Of a stretch of DNA of 64,000 bases, positions 34,810-42,818 are shown piece after piece (position 1 is the first letter of the stretch; each line of letters starts with the position of its first letter). The DNA lies in assembly GCF_007828035.1 (NCBI RefSeq), contig NZ_VITV01000003.1:620001-684000 (forward strand). Direction: 5' to 3'. This DNA comes from Nitrospirillum amazonense (GTDB lineage Bacteria; Pseudomonadota; Alphaproteobacteria; Azospirillales; Azospirillaceae). The position numbers and the translations under genes were made by a program. The notes under the pieces were generated by a model. That model was not told where the DNA came from, ran no database searches, and saw nothing but the letters and a program-made list of their open reading frames with translations.

Positions 34810-37112
34810 CGCCCCATGGGCGCCGCCGGCTCGTAGGACGGCGGCGTGGCCGGCAAGGGCATGGTCTGTACCGGCGGCGGCACCACGGCCGGCGGCGGTA
34901 CCGGCGTGCCAACGGTGGCGCCGGCGAAGATTTCCAGGCGGCTCATGCTGGCGCGCAGGGCGTCCGTCACCTCGCGCGCCCGGGTGGCGTCGCGCACGAT
35001 GACCGGGCGCAGGAAGACCAGCAGCTCGGTCCGGCCCTTGGTATGGCCGTCGGTGCCGAACAGCTTGCCCAGCACCGGGATGTCGCGAAGGTAGGGGATG
35101 CCGGCGCCGTTGCGGCTGGAGGTGTCGCTGATCAGGCCGCCCAGGGCCACCGTCTCCCCATCCTGCACGTTCACCACGCTGGTGATCTTGCGCTGCTGAA
35201 TGGTGGGGCTGTCGATGCCGGACGTGGTGGTGTTGGTGACGGTGCTGACCTCCTGGTTCACGTCCAGCACCACGGCGCCGCTGCGGTTGATGCGCGGCGT
35301 CACTTCCAGGATCACGCCGGTGTCGTGATATTCGACGGAGTTCACCACGGCGCTGTCGCTGGTCAGCGTGCTGGTGGCCGACTGCACCACCACCGGTACC
35401 TCGTCCCCCACCTGCAGGCGCGCCGTCTCGTTGTTCAGCACCATCAGGCGGGGGGCCGACAGCACCTGCACGTCGGTGACGCTGGACAGGGCGTTCAGCA
35501 CCACCCGGGTATTGGGGGTCAGGAAGGTGTAGTTGAAGTTGGGGTAGCTGGCCCCCACGGTGGCGCCGTTGGTGTTGGAAAAGCCCGCCGTGCTGCTGCC
35601 CCGGTCCAGGAACCACTGGACGCCGAAGTTCAGCTGGTCGTTCAGCGTCACCTCGGCGATCGTCGCCTCGATCAGCACCTGCTCGCGCGGCGCATCCAGG
35701 CGGGTCAGCACCTGTTCCAGCAGGGCGTACTGCGCGCCGGAGCCGAAGATCAGCAGGGCGTTGCGCCGCTCATCCGCCACGACGCGCACACCCTTCAGTT
35801 CCGACAGCCCGTCCTCTTCCCCCCCACCCTCGCCGCCACCGCTGGCCGGCAGGGTGGCCCCGCTGGCCACGGGGCTGGCCGGCGCGCTGGCGGCGGAACC
35901 GGAGGCGCCGGTGGCGGCACTGCCGCTGGGCGGGCTGGTGCTGGCGCCGGTGGACAGCCCGCCCCGGCTGGCGGTCATCGCCGTGGTCGTCGTCGTGGAC
36001 CGGCCGCCGGCACGGCCCCGGCCCTGCTGCTCCGCCTGCTGCTGCTCGGCGCCGGCACGGCCCACCAACCGGTTCAGGGCGTTGGCCAACTCCACGGCGG
36101 ATCCGTTCTGCACCTCATAGAAGTGCACCACCTTGCCGCCGTCGGGGCCGGGCCGGTCCAGCCGGTCGATCCAGGTGCCCACGGTGGGCAGCAACTCTGG
36201 CCGCTTGGCCACCACCAGCAGGGCGTTCAGCCGGTTGATGGGCACGAAGTCGATCATGCCCTGCAAGGGCCCCCCGTCCAGTTGCAGCACGCGGCGCAAC
36301 TCCGCCTCCAGCCGGGCCGGCTCCACCGACTGCAGGGTGTGGAGGGAGAAGGACAGGCCGGCCAGCCAGTCGACATCGAAGCTGGCCACAAGCTGGGTGA
36401 AGGACTCGATCTCATGCGCCGTGCCGTTGACGATGAAGATGTTACGGCCGGCGTCCGCCAGCTGGATGAAGCCCTGGCGGGTCAGGGGGTGGACGATCTT
36501 GTCCAGTTCCGCCACCGAGACATGGCGGATAGGCACGATGGCGGTGCTGAAGCCCGCCGTGCGCTCCGCCGCCGAGGTGGTCTGCACCGGCGCCTGGCCG
36601 GCGGCGTCGGCCGCCGGCACTACCTGGTAGAAACCGTCGCCGCCGATGATGGCGAAGCCCTGGGTGCGCAGGGCCGCGTCCACCGCCGCCAGCGCCTGCC
36701 CCCGCACCAGCGGCCGGGTGGTGCGGATGGTCACCTGGCCCTGCACCTTGGGATCGATGGTGTAATTCAAGCCCAGCATGCCGCCCAGGACGGCGTCGAG
36801 CACGGAACGGACATCGGCGTTGACGAAGTTCATCTCCACCGGCTCACCCGCGTCCGCGCCGGCCGGGGTCACGCCCGAAACCGGCCGGGTCTGGCGCACC
36901 AGCTGCCCGGTGCCGGTCACGGTCTGCGCCGGCACGCGCGGCGGCGGGGCATTGGGGCCGATGACGCTGCTGACCGGGGCGGTGGCCGCGGGCGGCGAGG
37001 ACGGCAAGGGCGTGCCTGGCCCGCGCGTCACGGTGGTTTCCGAACAGCCGAACAAGGCCAGGCACGCGGCGAGCAGCAGGCGGGGCGGAGCACTGGGTCG
37101 GACTGGGTTCAT
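34806..37112 (-). CDS. gspD: Type II secretion secretin GspD
   Basis: A 768-residue outer membrane channel. The N-terminus has a lipoprotein-like signal (LLAACLALFGC, Cys ~23), so it may be self-piloting. Pro-rich spacer, then N0 domain (~90-165; VEMNFVNADVRSVLDAVLGGMLGLNYTIDP), N1-N3 repeats, a Gly/Thr/Ser-rich insertion (~375-430) within N3, and the secretin core (~505-715) with VLIEATIAEVTLNDQLNFGVQWF, VPVVVQSATSTLT and LGGLISDTSSRNGAGIPYLRDIPVLG. A Pro-rich C-terminal tail follows. Overlaps gspC and gspK by 4 bases each. Confidence 0.95.
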   Translation of the reverse strand: MNPVRPSAPPRLLLAACLALFGCSETTVTRGPGTPLPSSPPAATAPVSSVIGPNAPPPRVPAQTVTGTGQLVRQTRPVSGVTPAGADAGEPVEMNFVNADVRSVLDAVLGGMLGLNYTIDPKVQGQVTIRTTRPLVRGQALAAVDAALRTQGFAIIGGDGFYQVVPAADAAGQAPVQTTSAAERTAGFSTAIVPIRHVSVAELDKIVHPLTRQGFIQLADAGRNIFIVNGTAHEIESFTQLVASFDVDWLAGLSFSLHTLQSVEPARLEAELRRVLQLDGGPLQGMIDFVPINRLNALLVVAKRPELLPTVGTWIDRLDRPGPDGGKVVHFYEVQNGSAVELANALNRLVGRAGAEQQQAEQQGRGRAGGRSTTTTTAMTASRGGLSTGASTSPPSGSAATGASGSAASAPASPVASGATLPASGGGEGGGEEDGLSELKGVRVVADERRNALLIFGSGAQYALLEQVLTRLDAPREQVLIEATIAEVTLNDQLNFGVQWFLDRGSSTAGFSNTNGATVGASYPNFNYTFLTPNTRVVLNALSSVTDVQVLSAPRLMVLNNETARLQVGDEVPVVVQSATSTLTSDSAVVNSVEYHDTGVILEVTPRINRSGAVVLDVNQEVSTVTNTTTSGIDSPTIQQRKITSVVNVQDGETVALGGLISDTSSRNGAGIPYLRDIPVLGKLFGTDGHTKGRTELLVFLRPVIVRDATRAREVTDALRASMSRLEIFAGATVGTPVPPPAVVPPPVQTMPLPATPPSYEPAAPMGR

Positions 37113-37909
37113 GGCTGCTGCCTGGGCGTACTGTCAGAAGGGGGCCGGGAGGGCGGATGGCTGGGCTGGGCATCCAGCTGCTGGGGATCGGGCGGCGGCG
37201 GATTGGCGGTGGGGCCGGTCGCCGGCGGCGGCGCCCCGGAAGGCTTGGCAGAGGGCGCCGTCGGCCCCGGCACCACACCGGATGGCGGCGGCGTGCCGGT
37301 GGCCGAGGTTGCACCGGGGGCGGAGGGCGCAGCGGGCAGAGATGCGCTCGGCGGACGCGCTCCTCCACCGGGAGCACTCGTAACAGGAGACGGTGCGGGC
37401 GCAGGCGTCGCCGCGGGCACGATGGGAACGCCCGCCGTGGGCGGCGGCGGCAGAACCAGGGGATAGTCGCGCACGGCCGCCCCCCGGCGCAGGCGCAGGG
37501 TGGCGCGGCCGATCGCCTCCACCGTCCAGCCCTGAAGGTCATCACCCAGGCGCACGCTGAATGGCTTTTGCGTCTTGCGGTCCAGGCCGGTGGCGGCCCC
37601 GCCCGCCGCGCCGGTAACGACGCCCGTCACCTGCAGGTCCGGCCCATCCGGCGCCACCGCCCCCCCTCCCTTCAGGGGGGGGCGCCGGTCGGGCGTGAAC
37701 AGGGGGCGGCGCGCCGCCTCCCCCGGCTCGGCGGAGAGGCCCATGGCGGTCGGGCCGGCCAGTGCCGGAACCGCCGGCAGCGGTGCGCGCACACGCAACG
37801 GCTGGTCCGACGCATCGACGGCCACCGCCAGTGCCAGGCCGGCACCAATCGCCAGGCCGGCCGTCGCCAGCATCACCGCGGGCCGGTCAAGAGGCGGCCA
37901 GGTCGGCAT
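37109..37909 (-). CDS. gspC: Type II secretion GspC/GspN-like inner membrane protein
   Basis: A 266-residue bitopic protein: one N-terminal transmembrane helix (~13-30; AVMLATAGLAIGAGLALAVAV), a homology-region-like domain (~85-140; LQVTGVVTGAAGGAATGLDRK, QGWTVEAIGRATLRLRRG) that in GspC binds the secretin N0 domain, and a very long Pro/Ala/Ser-rich C-terminal tail (~150-266) in place of a PDZ domain. It is next to gspD and shares a 4-base overlap. The call as GspC is by position and architecture; GspN-type naming is possible. Confidence 0.75.
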   Translation of the reverse strand: MPTWPPLDRPAVMLATAGLAIGAGLALAVAVDASDQPLRVRAPLPAVPALAGPTAMGLSAEPGEAARRPLFTPDRRPPLKGGGAVAPDGPDLQVTGVVTGAAGGAATGLDRKTQKPFSVRLGDDLQGWTVEAIGRATLRLRRGAAVRDYPLVLPPPPTAGVPIVPAATPAPAPSPVTSAPGGGARPPSASLPAAPSAPGATSATGTPPPSGVVPGPTAPSAKPSGAPPPATGPTANPPPPDPQQLDAQPSHPPSRPPSDSTPRQQP

Positions 37910-38501
37910 AGACGTCGATCTCCAGCTCCAGGGTCACGGGGCGGTCTTCGCCCGGCACGGGGCCCGGCGCGGGGCCATGCGCGGCCCGGCCGAAACTGGG
38001 CCCGGCCGCCGCCGGTTCCGCCGCGTCGGCATGCACATGCACGGATCGCAGCAGCAGGCGGGGGCGCACGCCGTCCAGCGCCGCCACGGCGTTGGTCACG
38101 GCCACGGCGTCCCCCTCCGCCGCCACGGACAGGTGGATGCGGCGGTAGGCGCCGCGGCCCGCGTCCGATCGCGCCGTCAGGGTGCGGACGGTGACGCCGG
38201 CCTGCCGCAGGGCGCCGCGAATGTCACCTTCGGCATCGGCCTGCACCGCCGCCACGTCCGCGCCCCTGCGCAGCAGGGTGTGTGTCCCCAACGCCTGGTC
38301 GAACAGGGCCGCCCGGCGGCTGAGATCATCGCTCTGGGTCAGCAGGACGCGGGCGCTTTCCAACTGGTCCAGACGGGCGACGCGGCGGCTGGCCGCCTCC
38401 TGCACCCCATCCACCAGGGGCGCCAGGTAGAGGTAGGGGGGCAGCGCCAGCAGGCACAGGGCGATGGCCAGCACAAACACGGGGCGGGGGGCGGCGGCCA
38501 T
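37887..38501 (-). CDS. gspM: Type II secretion protein GspM
   Basis: A 204-residue inner membrane assembly-platform protein of the GspM_II/GspMb type: one N-terminal transmembrane helix (FVLAIALCLLALPPYLYLAPL), a coiled-coil stretch (DGVQEAASRRVARLDQLESARVL), then a small ferredoxin-like periplasmic domain (~90-155). It follows gspL by one base and overlaps gspC by 23 bases. Confidence 0.82.
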   Translation of the reverse strand: MAAAPRPVFVLAIALCLLALPPYLYLAPLVDGVQEAASRRVARLDQLESARVLLTQSDDLSRRAALFDQALGTHTLLRRGADVAAVQADAEGDIRGALRQAGVTVRTLTARSDAGRGAYRRIHLSVAAEGDAVAVTNAVAALDGVRPRLLLRSVHVHADAAEPAAAGPSFGRAAHGPAPGPVPGEDRPVTLELEIDVYADLAAS

Positions 38502-38502
38502 C

Positions 38503-39531
38503 TCAAGGCCTCCCCACGGCGAGGCTGGTCACCAGCGTGAAGTCGCGCACCGGGCCGCCGGACTGGCCGGCCACGGGCGCGGCCGGCGGGGCGGCCGCGG
38601 CGTCGGCGGGGTCAGTGAAATGCGGATCAGTGAAGGGGCCTGCCGCCCGGACGCGGGCCAGCACATCGGCCAGGTCGGATGCCCGGCCCTGCAGGGTCAC
38701 GGCCTGAGGCGACAGCGTCATGTCCTTCAGCCAGACGCTGTCGGGCAAGGCCAGCGCCAGTTCGTCCAGCACCTGGCCCCGGCCCGGCTGGGCCAGCAGC
38801 ACGGCGGTCGCCGGGGCGTCGGGGCTGAGGAACAGGATGCGGTCGCGCAGGTCCTGCACGGCCCGCGCCTCCTTGGCCACCGCCGCCAGCTTCTGTTCCA
38901 CGTTGGCGGTCTGCTGGTCCAGGATCCAGATGGCGACCGCGAAGGGAATGGGCAGCGCCAGCCAGAACAGACCGGCGACCATGGCCATCCCCAAGGCCCG
39001 CCGGCGCACACGCAGGGTGTTGAAGCGGAGGAATTCCGGCGCCCGTCCGCCCGCCACCAACGCGGTGACGCCGGCCAAGGTCAGGCCCGCCGCCACCGCC
39101 GAGCCCAGCGCCGCCGACAGCACCGTCCGCCGTACCATGTAGACGCGGGCGACATAGGCGGATGCGGTGCCGCCCCCGTCGCCCCGCGGCGCCATCACCA
39201 CGTCCCAGGCCAGCAGGTCGGGACGCAGGGGCATGAAGCGATGGGCCTGCATCTCGACGAAGCCGCGCGCGTCGACGATGGCACCGCCCAGCCCGCCTTT
39301 GGGCAGGGGCACATCCACCGTGTGCACGTCCGACGGATCCAGAACCAGGCGCACGGGCGCGCGCCCCACCGGCGCGGTCACGCCGGCGCCGCCGGGCGGC
39401 ACCAACACGACCGGCACCTCCAGCCCCAGGGGCTGGCGCCAGCGGCGCGGCAAGGCCGCGACGACACCGTCGGCCAATCCGTCCATGGCCAGCACGGCCA
39501 CGCGTGTCAGGCGGCGGGCCAGGGTGGGCAT
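38503..39531 (-). CDS. gspL: Type II secretion protein GspL (PilN-domain)
   Basis: A 342-residue platform protein. Residues 1-135 resemble the cytoplasmic actin-like region of GspL in shortened form (PVRLVLDPSDVHTVDVPLP, RGFVEMQAHRFMPLRPDLLAWDVV). A transmembrane helix near 190-210 (MAMVAGLFWLALPIPFAVAIWI) and a coiled coil plus PilN-like periplasmic domain (~215-342; LDELALALPDSVWLKDMTL) follow. It recruits the ATPase GspE to the membrane. The gene adjoins gspJ with no gap. Confidence 0.82.
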   Translation of the reverse strand: MPTLARRLTRVAVLAMDGLADGVVAALPRRWRQPLGLEVPVVLVPPGGAGVTAPVGRAPVRLVLDPSDVHTVDVPLPKGGLGGAIVDARGFVEMQAHRFMPLRPDLLAWDVVMAPRGDGGGTASAYVARVYMVRRTVLSAALGSAVAAGLTLAGVTALVAGGRAPEFLRFNTLRVRRRALGMAMVAGLFWLALPIPFAVAIWILDQQTANVEQKLAAVAKEARAVQDLRDRILFLSPDAPATAVLLAQPGRGQVLDELALALPDSVWLKDMTLSPQAVTLQGRASDLADVLARVRAAGPFTDPHFTDPADAAAAPPAAPVAGQSGGPVRDFTLVTSLAVGRP

Positions 39532-40239
39532 CTAGGACCCTCCCGGGCGGCAGCCGCCCTGCACGGGATCGTAGGCGCACAGCACCCCGCCCCGCACCAG
39601 GGGGGCGGCGATCATGGGCGGCCAGGGACCGTCCCCACCCGCCAGCGCCACGTCCAGCCGCACCAGGGCCGGGGCGCGGGCGGGATCCGTCCACCGGTCG
39701 GTCCAGGCGTGGGCCTGCGCATCGAAATAGGACCAGGCGATGCGCGTCGCGCCGCCGACCAGCACGCCGTCGCCCGGCGGCGGGCCGTCCGGGCGCAGGG
39801 GCGCCACCCGCAGGCGCAGGGCCAGATGGCCGGCCGGCCCCTCCACCGTCAGGGCGATGCGGTAGAGTCCGCCCCGGCCCAAGCCGGTGGGCAGGGGCGC
39901 CAGCACGTCGAAATGGCGGGCGTCGCGTTCCAACGGTGGCATATCAACCCCGGCCGCGCCCAGGTCGGCGGGCGTCATGGCGTTGGTCACCAGGAAGCGG
40001 GTGAAGTCATGCACCCGGCCCAGGTCGGCGGCGGCGCGCTGCAGGGCGCCGCTGCGGTCGGCCATGCGGTTCATCAGGGGCAGGAGGCCAACGGCCGCCA
40101 CAGCCAGCATGCCCAGCAGGGCCAGGGCAACCAGCGCCTCCACCAGGGTCATGCCCTGGCGGCCATCGGAGCGGCTGTCGGAGCGGCCATTAAAGCGCCC
40201 GCTGGGGGTATTCAGGATCGCGCGGGCCATCGCCGTCAT
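39532..40239 (-). CDS. gspJ: Type II secretion minor pseudopilin GspJ
   Basis: A 235-residue pseudopilin. After a long basic leader (~30 residues) comes the class III signal RQGMTLVEALVALALLGMLAVAAVGLLPLM; cleavage is expected after Gly, before Met, and the Glu at +5 is present. The globular part (APLPTGLGRGGLYRIALTVEGPAG..., IAWSYFDAQAHAWTDRW) fits GspJ. The start at 40239 overlaps the gspI stop by 4 bases. The leader is longer than usual; a later start at M4 is possible. Confidence 0.85.
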   Translation of the reverse strand: MTAMARAILNTPSGRFNGRSDSRSDGRQGMTLVEALVALALLGMLAVAAVGLLPLMNRMADRSGALQRAAADLGRVHDFTRFLVTNAMTPADLGAAGVDMPPLERDARHFDVLAPLPTGLGRGGLYRIALTVEGPAGHLALRLRVAPLRPDGPPPGDGVLVGGATRIAWSYFDAQAHAWTDRWTDPARAPALVRLDVALAGGDGPWPPMIAAPLVRGGVLCAYDPVQGGCRPGGS

Positions 40240-40670
40240 CGCGTGTCGTCCACCATGGCCCGGCTGGTGACGACCGCCAATACGGGCCCCTCCGTTCCCC
40301 GCGCCGTCCCAGGCGCGCCTGCGATTGTGCCTGTGATTGTCTGGGGCGGCGGGGCCATGTCGCGGACTTCTACCCGATAGTCCCGGTCGCCGGTCGGGGA
40401 AACGGCCACCGGCACAATTTTGACACGGTAAAGCACCCCCCCTCCCGTCCCCTCCAGCGACACGTCCGTGGGCCGGTCGGCCAGGGGGATGGCAACGCCC
40501 GCCTCCGCCGCCACCGACTGGGCCAGGCGCAAGGCCGCCGTCTCTCCCCACGCCTGCCGCGCCGCCCAGGCGCCGGACCAGGCGGACTGCATCAGCAGCG
40601 CCGTGCCCAGGCCGAAGATGGCCAGGGCGATGAGCATTTCCAGCAGGGTGAAGCCGGCCGCGCGGCGCAT
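40236..40670 (-). CDS. gspI: Type II secretion minor pseudopilin GspI
   Basis: A 144-residue pseudopilin with the leader MRRAAG followed by FTLLEMLIALAIFGLGTALLMQ, with the conserved Glu5 after the cleavage site. The ATG at 40670 is preferred; a TTG at 40685 with a better purine-rich site upstream would add five residues. It follows gspH and precedes gspJ, the standard order. Confidence 0.85.
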   Translation of the reverse strand: MRRAAGFTLLEMLIALAIFGLGTALLMQSAWSGAWAARQAWGETAALRLAQSVAAEAGVAIPLADRPTDVSLEGTGGGVLYRVKIVPVAVSPTGDRDYRVEVRDMAPPPQTITGTIAGAPGTARGTEGPVLAVVTSRAMVDDTR

Positions 40671-40697
40671 GGGTATTCCCGTCAATCTGGCCCCTTC

Positions 40698-41141
40698 CTA
40701 TTCGCGGTGAACCGTGCCCAGCGGCCAGTCCACCCGCACGGTGGCGGCGCGGTCGCCTTCGCTGAGGCGGATTTCGGCGCCGGGGGACCAGCCGCCGGGC
40801 AGGAACACCACGGCGCCGGGCCGGCCGGCATCGGCGCTGTCGATGGCCAGGGTCACGGCAGCGATACGGCGGAGCCGCCGGCCGGCGGCACCCCCGGCGG
40901 GATGCTTCAGGTCATCCAGGGAAAAAGCCACCGGCTGGCCGGTCACCATGGCCTCCACCTGGCGGTTGCGCAGCTCATCCTCAAGCGCGGCGACGGCGGC
41001 GCTGAAGCGCAGACCGGGCAGGCGGTCCTGGATGCCCAGGGCCAGGGCCGCCCCCAGGATGCCCAGAATCACCAGCACCACCAGCACCTCGACCAGCGTG
41101 AAGCCGGCCGCATGCCGCGGTGGGACCTCGGCCATCATCAT
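40698..41141 (-). CDS. gspH: Type II secretion minor pseudopilin GspH
   Basis: A 147-residue pseudopilin. The leader ends RHAAG, then FTLVEVLVVLVILGILGAALALG, a canonical class III signal with Glu5. The C-terminal part (FSAAVAALEDELRNRQVEAMVTGQPVAFSLD...AVVFLPGGWSPGAEIRLS) is typical of GspH. Three consecutive ATG codons (41141, 41138, 41135) can serve as the start. The gene lies 3 bases from gspG. Confidence 0.87.
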   Translation of the reverse strand: MMMAEVPPRHAAGFTLVEVLVVLVILGILGAALALGIQDRLPGLRFSAAVAALEDELRNRQVEAMVTGQPVAFSLDDLKHPAGGAAGRRLRRIAAVTLAIDSADAGRPGAVVFLPGGWSPGAEIRLSEGDRAATVRVDWPLGTVHRE

Positions 41142-41144
41142 GAC

Positions 41145-41606
41145 CTACCAGCTGGTGACGTCGCGGGCGTCACCCTCGCCACCCGGGGCGTTGTCGCTGC
41201 CGTACGTGAAGATGTCATAGGCGCCGTGGTCGCCCGGCACCTTGTAGCGGTAGGCGTTGCCCCAGGGGTCGATCAGGGCCTGGCGCTTGCGCAGGTAGGG
41301 CCCGCGCCAGCTGGCGTCGCCGGCGGGCGCGGTCACCAGCGCCTCCAGCCCCTCTTGCATCGTGGGATAGCGGCCGACATCGACGTAGAACAGGTCAACA
41401 GCCGCCACCAGGGTGTTGATCTGGGCCTGCGCCGCCTCCCCCTTCGCTTTTCCCAAGCGGGCGACCAGGTTGGGGGCGACCAGCAGGCCCAACAGGCCGA
41501 TGATCACCAGCACCACCAGCACCTCGACCAGGGTGAACCCCCACTGCCTCCCGCGGTCACGACGGAAGATGGGGTTCAGGTCCAGGATGTCAGAGGGCGA
41601 TGTCAT
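41145..41606 (-). CDS. gspG: Type II secretion major pseudopilin GspG
   Basis: A 153-residue main subunit of the periplasmic pseudopilus. A leader ending RQWG precedes FTLVEVLVVLVIIGLLGLLVAPNLV. The globular domain shows the GspG signature (DLFYVDVGRYPTMQEGLEALV, WRGPYLRKR-LIDPWGNAY-Y) and Asp residues that bind calcium near the C-terminus (FTYGSDNAPGGEGDARDV). The start overlaps the gspF end by 17 bases. Confidence 0.95.
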   Translation of the reverse strand: MTSPSDILDLNPIFRRDRGRQWGFTLVEVLVVLVIIGLLGLLVAPNLVARLGKAKGEAAQAQINTLVAAVDLFYVDVGRYPTMQEGLEALVTAPAGDASWRGPYLRKRQALIDPWGNAYRYKVPGDHGAYDIFTYGSDNAPGGEGDARDVTSW

Positions 41607-42813
41607 TCAGGCTGAGGATCCCCGCGATGAGGGCGGCGAAGATGCCGCCGACCATGCCGCCGAGAACAAGGGTTAGGACGGGCGTCACCAAAGACAAGGC
41701 CCTATCCAGCGCTAAGCCCCTTTCGCGCTCCAACACTTTCGACAGATCCAGCAGGCCCTGGGGCAGGCTGGCGGTCTGTTCCGCCATGGCCAGCATGCGC
41801 GACAGCCGGCGGGGGAACAGCGGTTCGGCCTGCACGGCGCGGCTGAGGTCGGACCCGCCGCGCACAGCGACGCGCACCCGGTCGGCGGCGCCGGCCAACG
41901 CGCGGTTGGCGACGCAGCCGCCGGCGGTGGACAGGGCGGAGGCCAAGGGCACGCCGCCGCTGAGTAGGCTGGCCAGCGTGCGGGTGTAGAGCGCCAGCTG
42001 GGCGTCCCCGATCAGCCGGCCCAGGGGGCCCGTGGCCACCAGCAGCATGCGGTCCATGCGCAGGCGCAACTCGGGCTGGCGGTAGGCGCGCAGGGTCGCC
42101 AGCACGGCCAGGGCGCCGCCCGCCAGCAGGCCGGGGCCGAAGCGGCCCAGCAGGTCACCGATGGCCAGGACAGCGGCGGTGGCGGCGGGCAGCTTGGCCT
42201 TGCTGCCGGCGAACAGGTCCTGGAACTGCGGCAGGACATAGCCGGCCATCAGGGCCAGGGCCGCCAGGGTCAGAAGGCCGATCAGGGCGGGATAGGTCAT
42301 GGCGCTGATCAGGCGCTGACGGAACTGGGCGCGATCCTCCTCCAAGCTCGCCAGGTGGCCCAGGGCGGCGGCCAGGGACCCGCCCTGCTCCCCCGCCGCA
42401 ACCAGGCCGACGAACTCCGGCGGAAAGACCCCGCCCTGCGCCGCCAGGGCGGCCGCCAGGCTGTCGCCGGCGCGCACCCGGGCGCGAATCTCACCCACCA
42501 GGGCACCGGCGGCCGGACGTTGCATCTGGTCGGCGACCAGACCCAGAGCCGGTTCCAGCGCGAAGCCGGCGGAGACCAGGTTGGCCAGGTCCCGCACCAG
42601 GGACAGCCGTTCCGCCCGCTTGAGGCCCTTGGCACCACTTCCGCCGAAGGTGCTCCTGGCCCCTTCCGCCTTGATCGACAGCGGCGTCAGGCCGCGCTGC
42701 ATCAGCTGATCGACGGCCGCGCGGCGGTCGGCGGCCTCGATGGTGCCCCGGCTCGCGCGGCCATTGGCATCGACGGATCGGTAGGTGAAGTTGGTCATGG
42801 CCATCGTCGTCAT
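41590..42813 (-). CDS. gspF: Type II secretion inner membrane protein GspF
   Basis: A 407-residue polytopic platform protein with two tandem T2SSF domains (~70-195 and ~270-395) and three transmembrane helices (~170-190, ~215-240, ~375-400). Motifs include DLANLVSAGFALEPALGLVADQ and the repeat TLASLLSGGVPLASALSTAGG. Its N-terminal cytoplasmic part (FTYRSVDANGRASRGTIEAADRRAAV) interacts with GspE/GspL. Starts at 42813, 42804 or 42798 are possible; I give the longest. Five bases separate it from gspE. Confidence 0.94.
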   Translation of the reverse strand: MTTMAMTNFTYRSVDANGRASRGTIEAADRRAAVDQLMQRGLTPLSIKAEGARSTFGGSGAKGLKRAERLSLVRDLANLVSAGFALEPALGLVADQMQRPAAGALVGEIRARVRAGDSLAAALAAQGGVFPPEFVGLVAAGEQGGSLAAALGHLASLEEDRAQFRQRLISAMTYPALIGLLTLAALALMAGYVLPQFQDLFAGSKAKLPAATAAVLAIGDLLGRFGPGLLAGGALAVLATLRAYRQPELRLRMDRMLLVATGPLGRLIGDAQLALYTRTLASLLSGGVPLASALSTAGGCVANRALAGAADRVRVAVRGGSDLSRAVQAEPLFPRRLSRMLAMAEQTASLPQGLLDLSKVLERERGLALDRALSLVTPVLTLVLGGMVGGIFAALIAGILSLNDIAL

Positions 42814-42818
42814 TTTTC

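Noticed and set aside
38464-40380. Plus-strand 638-codon frame opposite gspL/gspJ/gspI
   Set aside because: His/Gln/Gly/Arg-rich shadow typical of GC-rich antisense frames; gsp genes on the minus strand are collinear with known operons.
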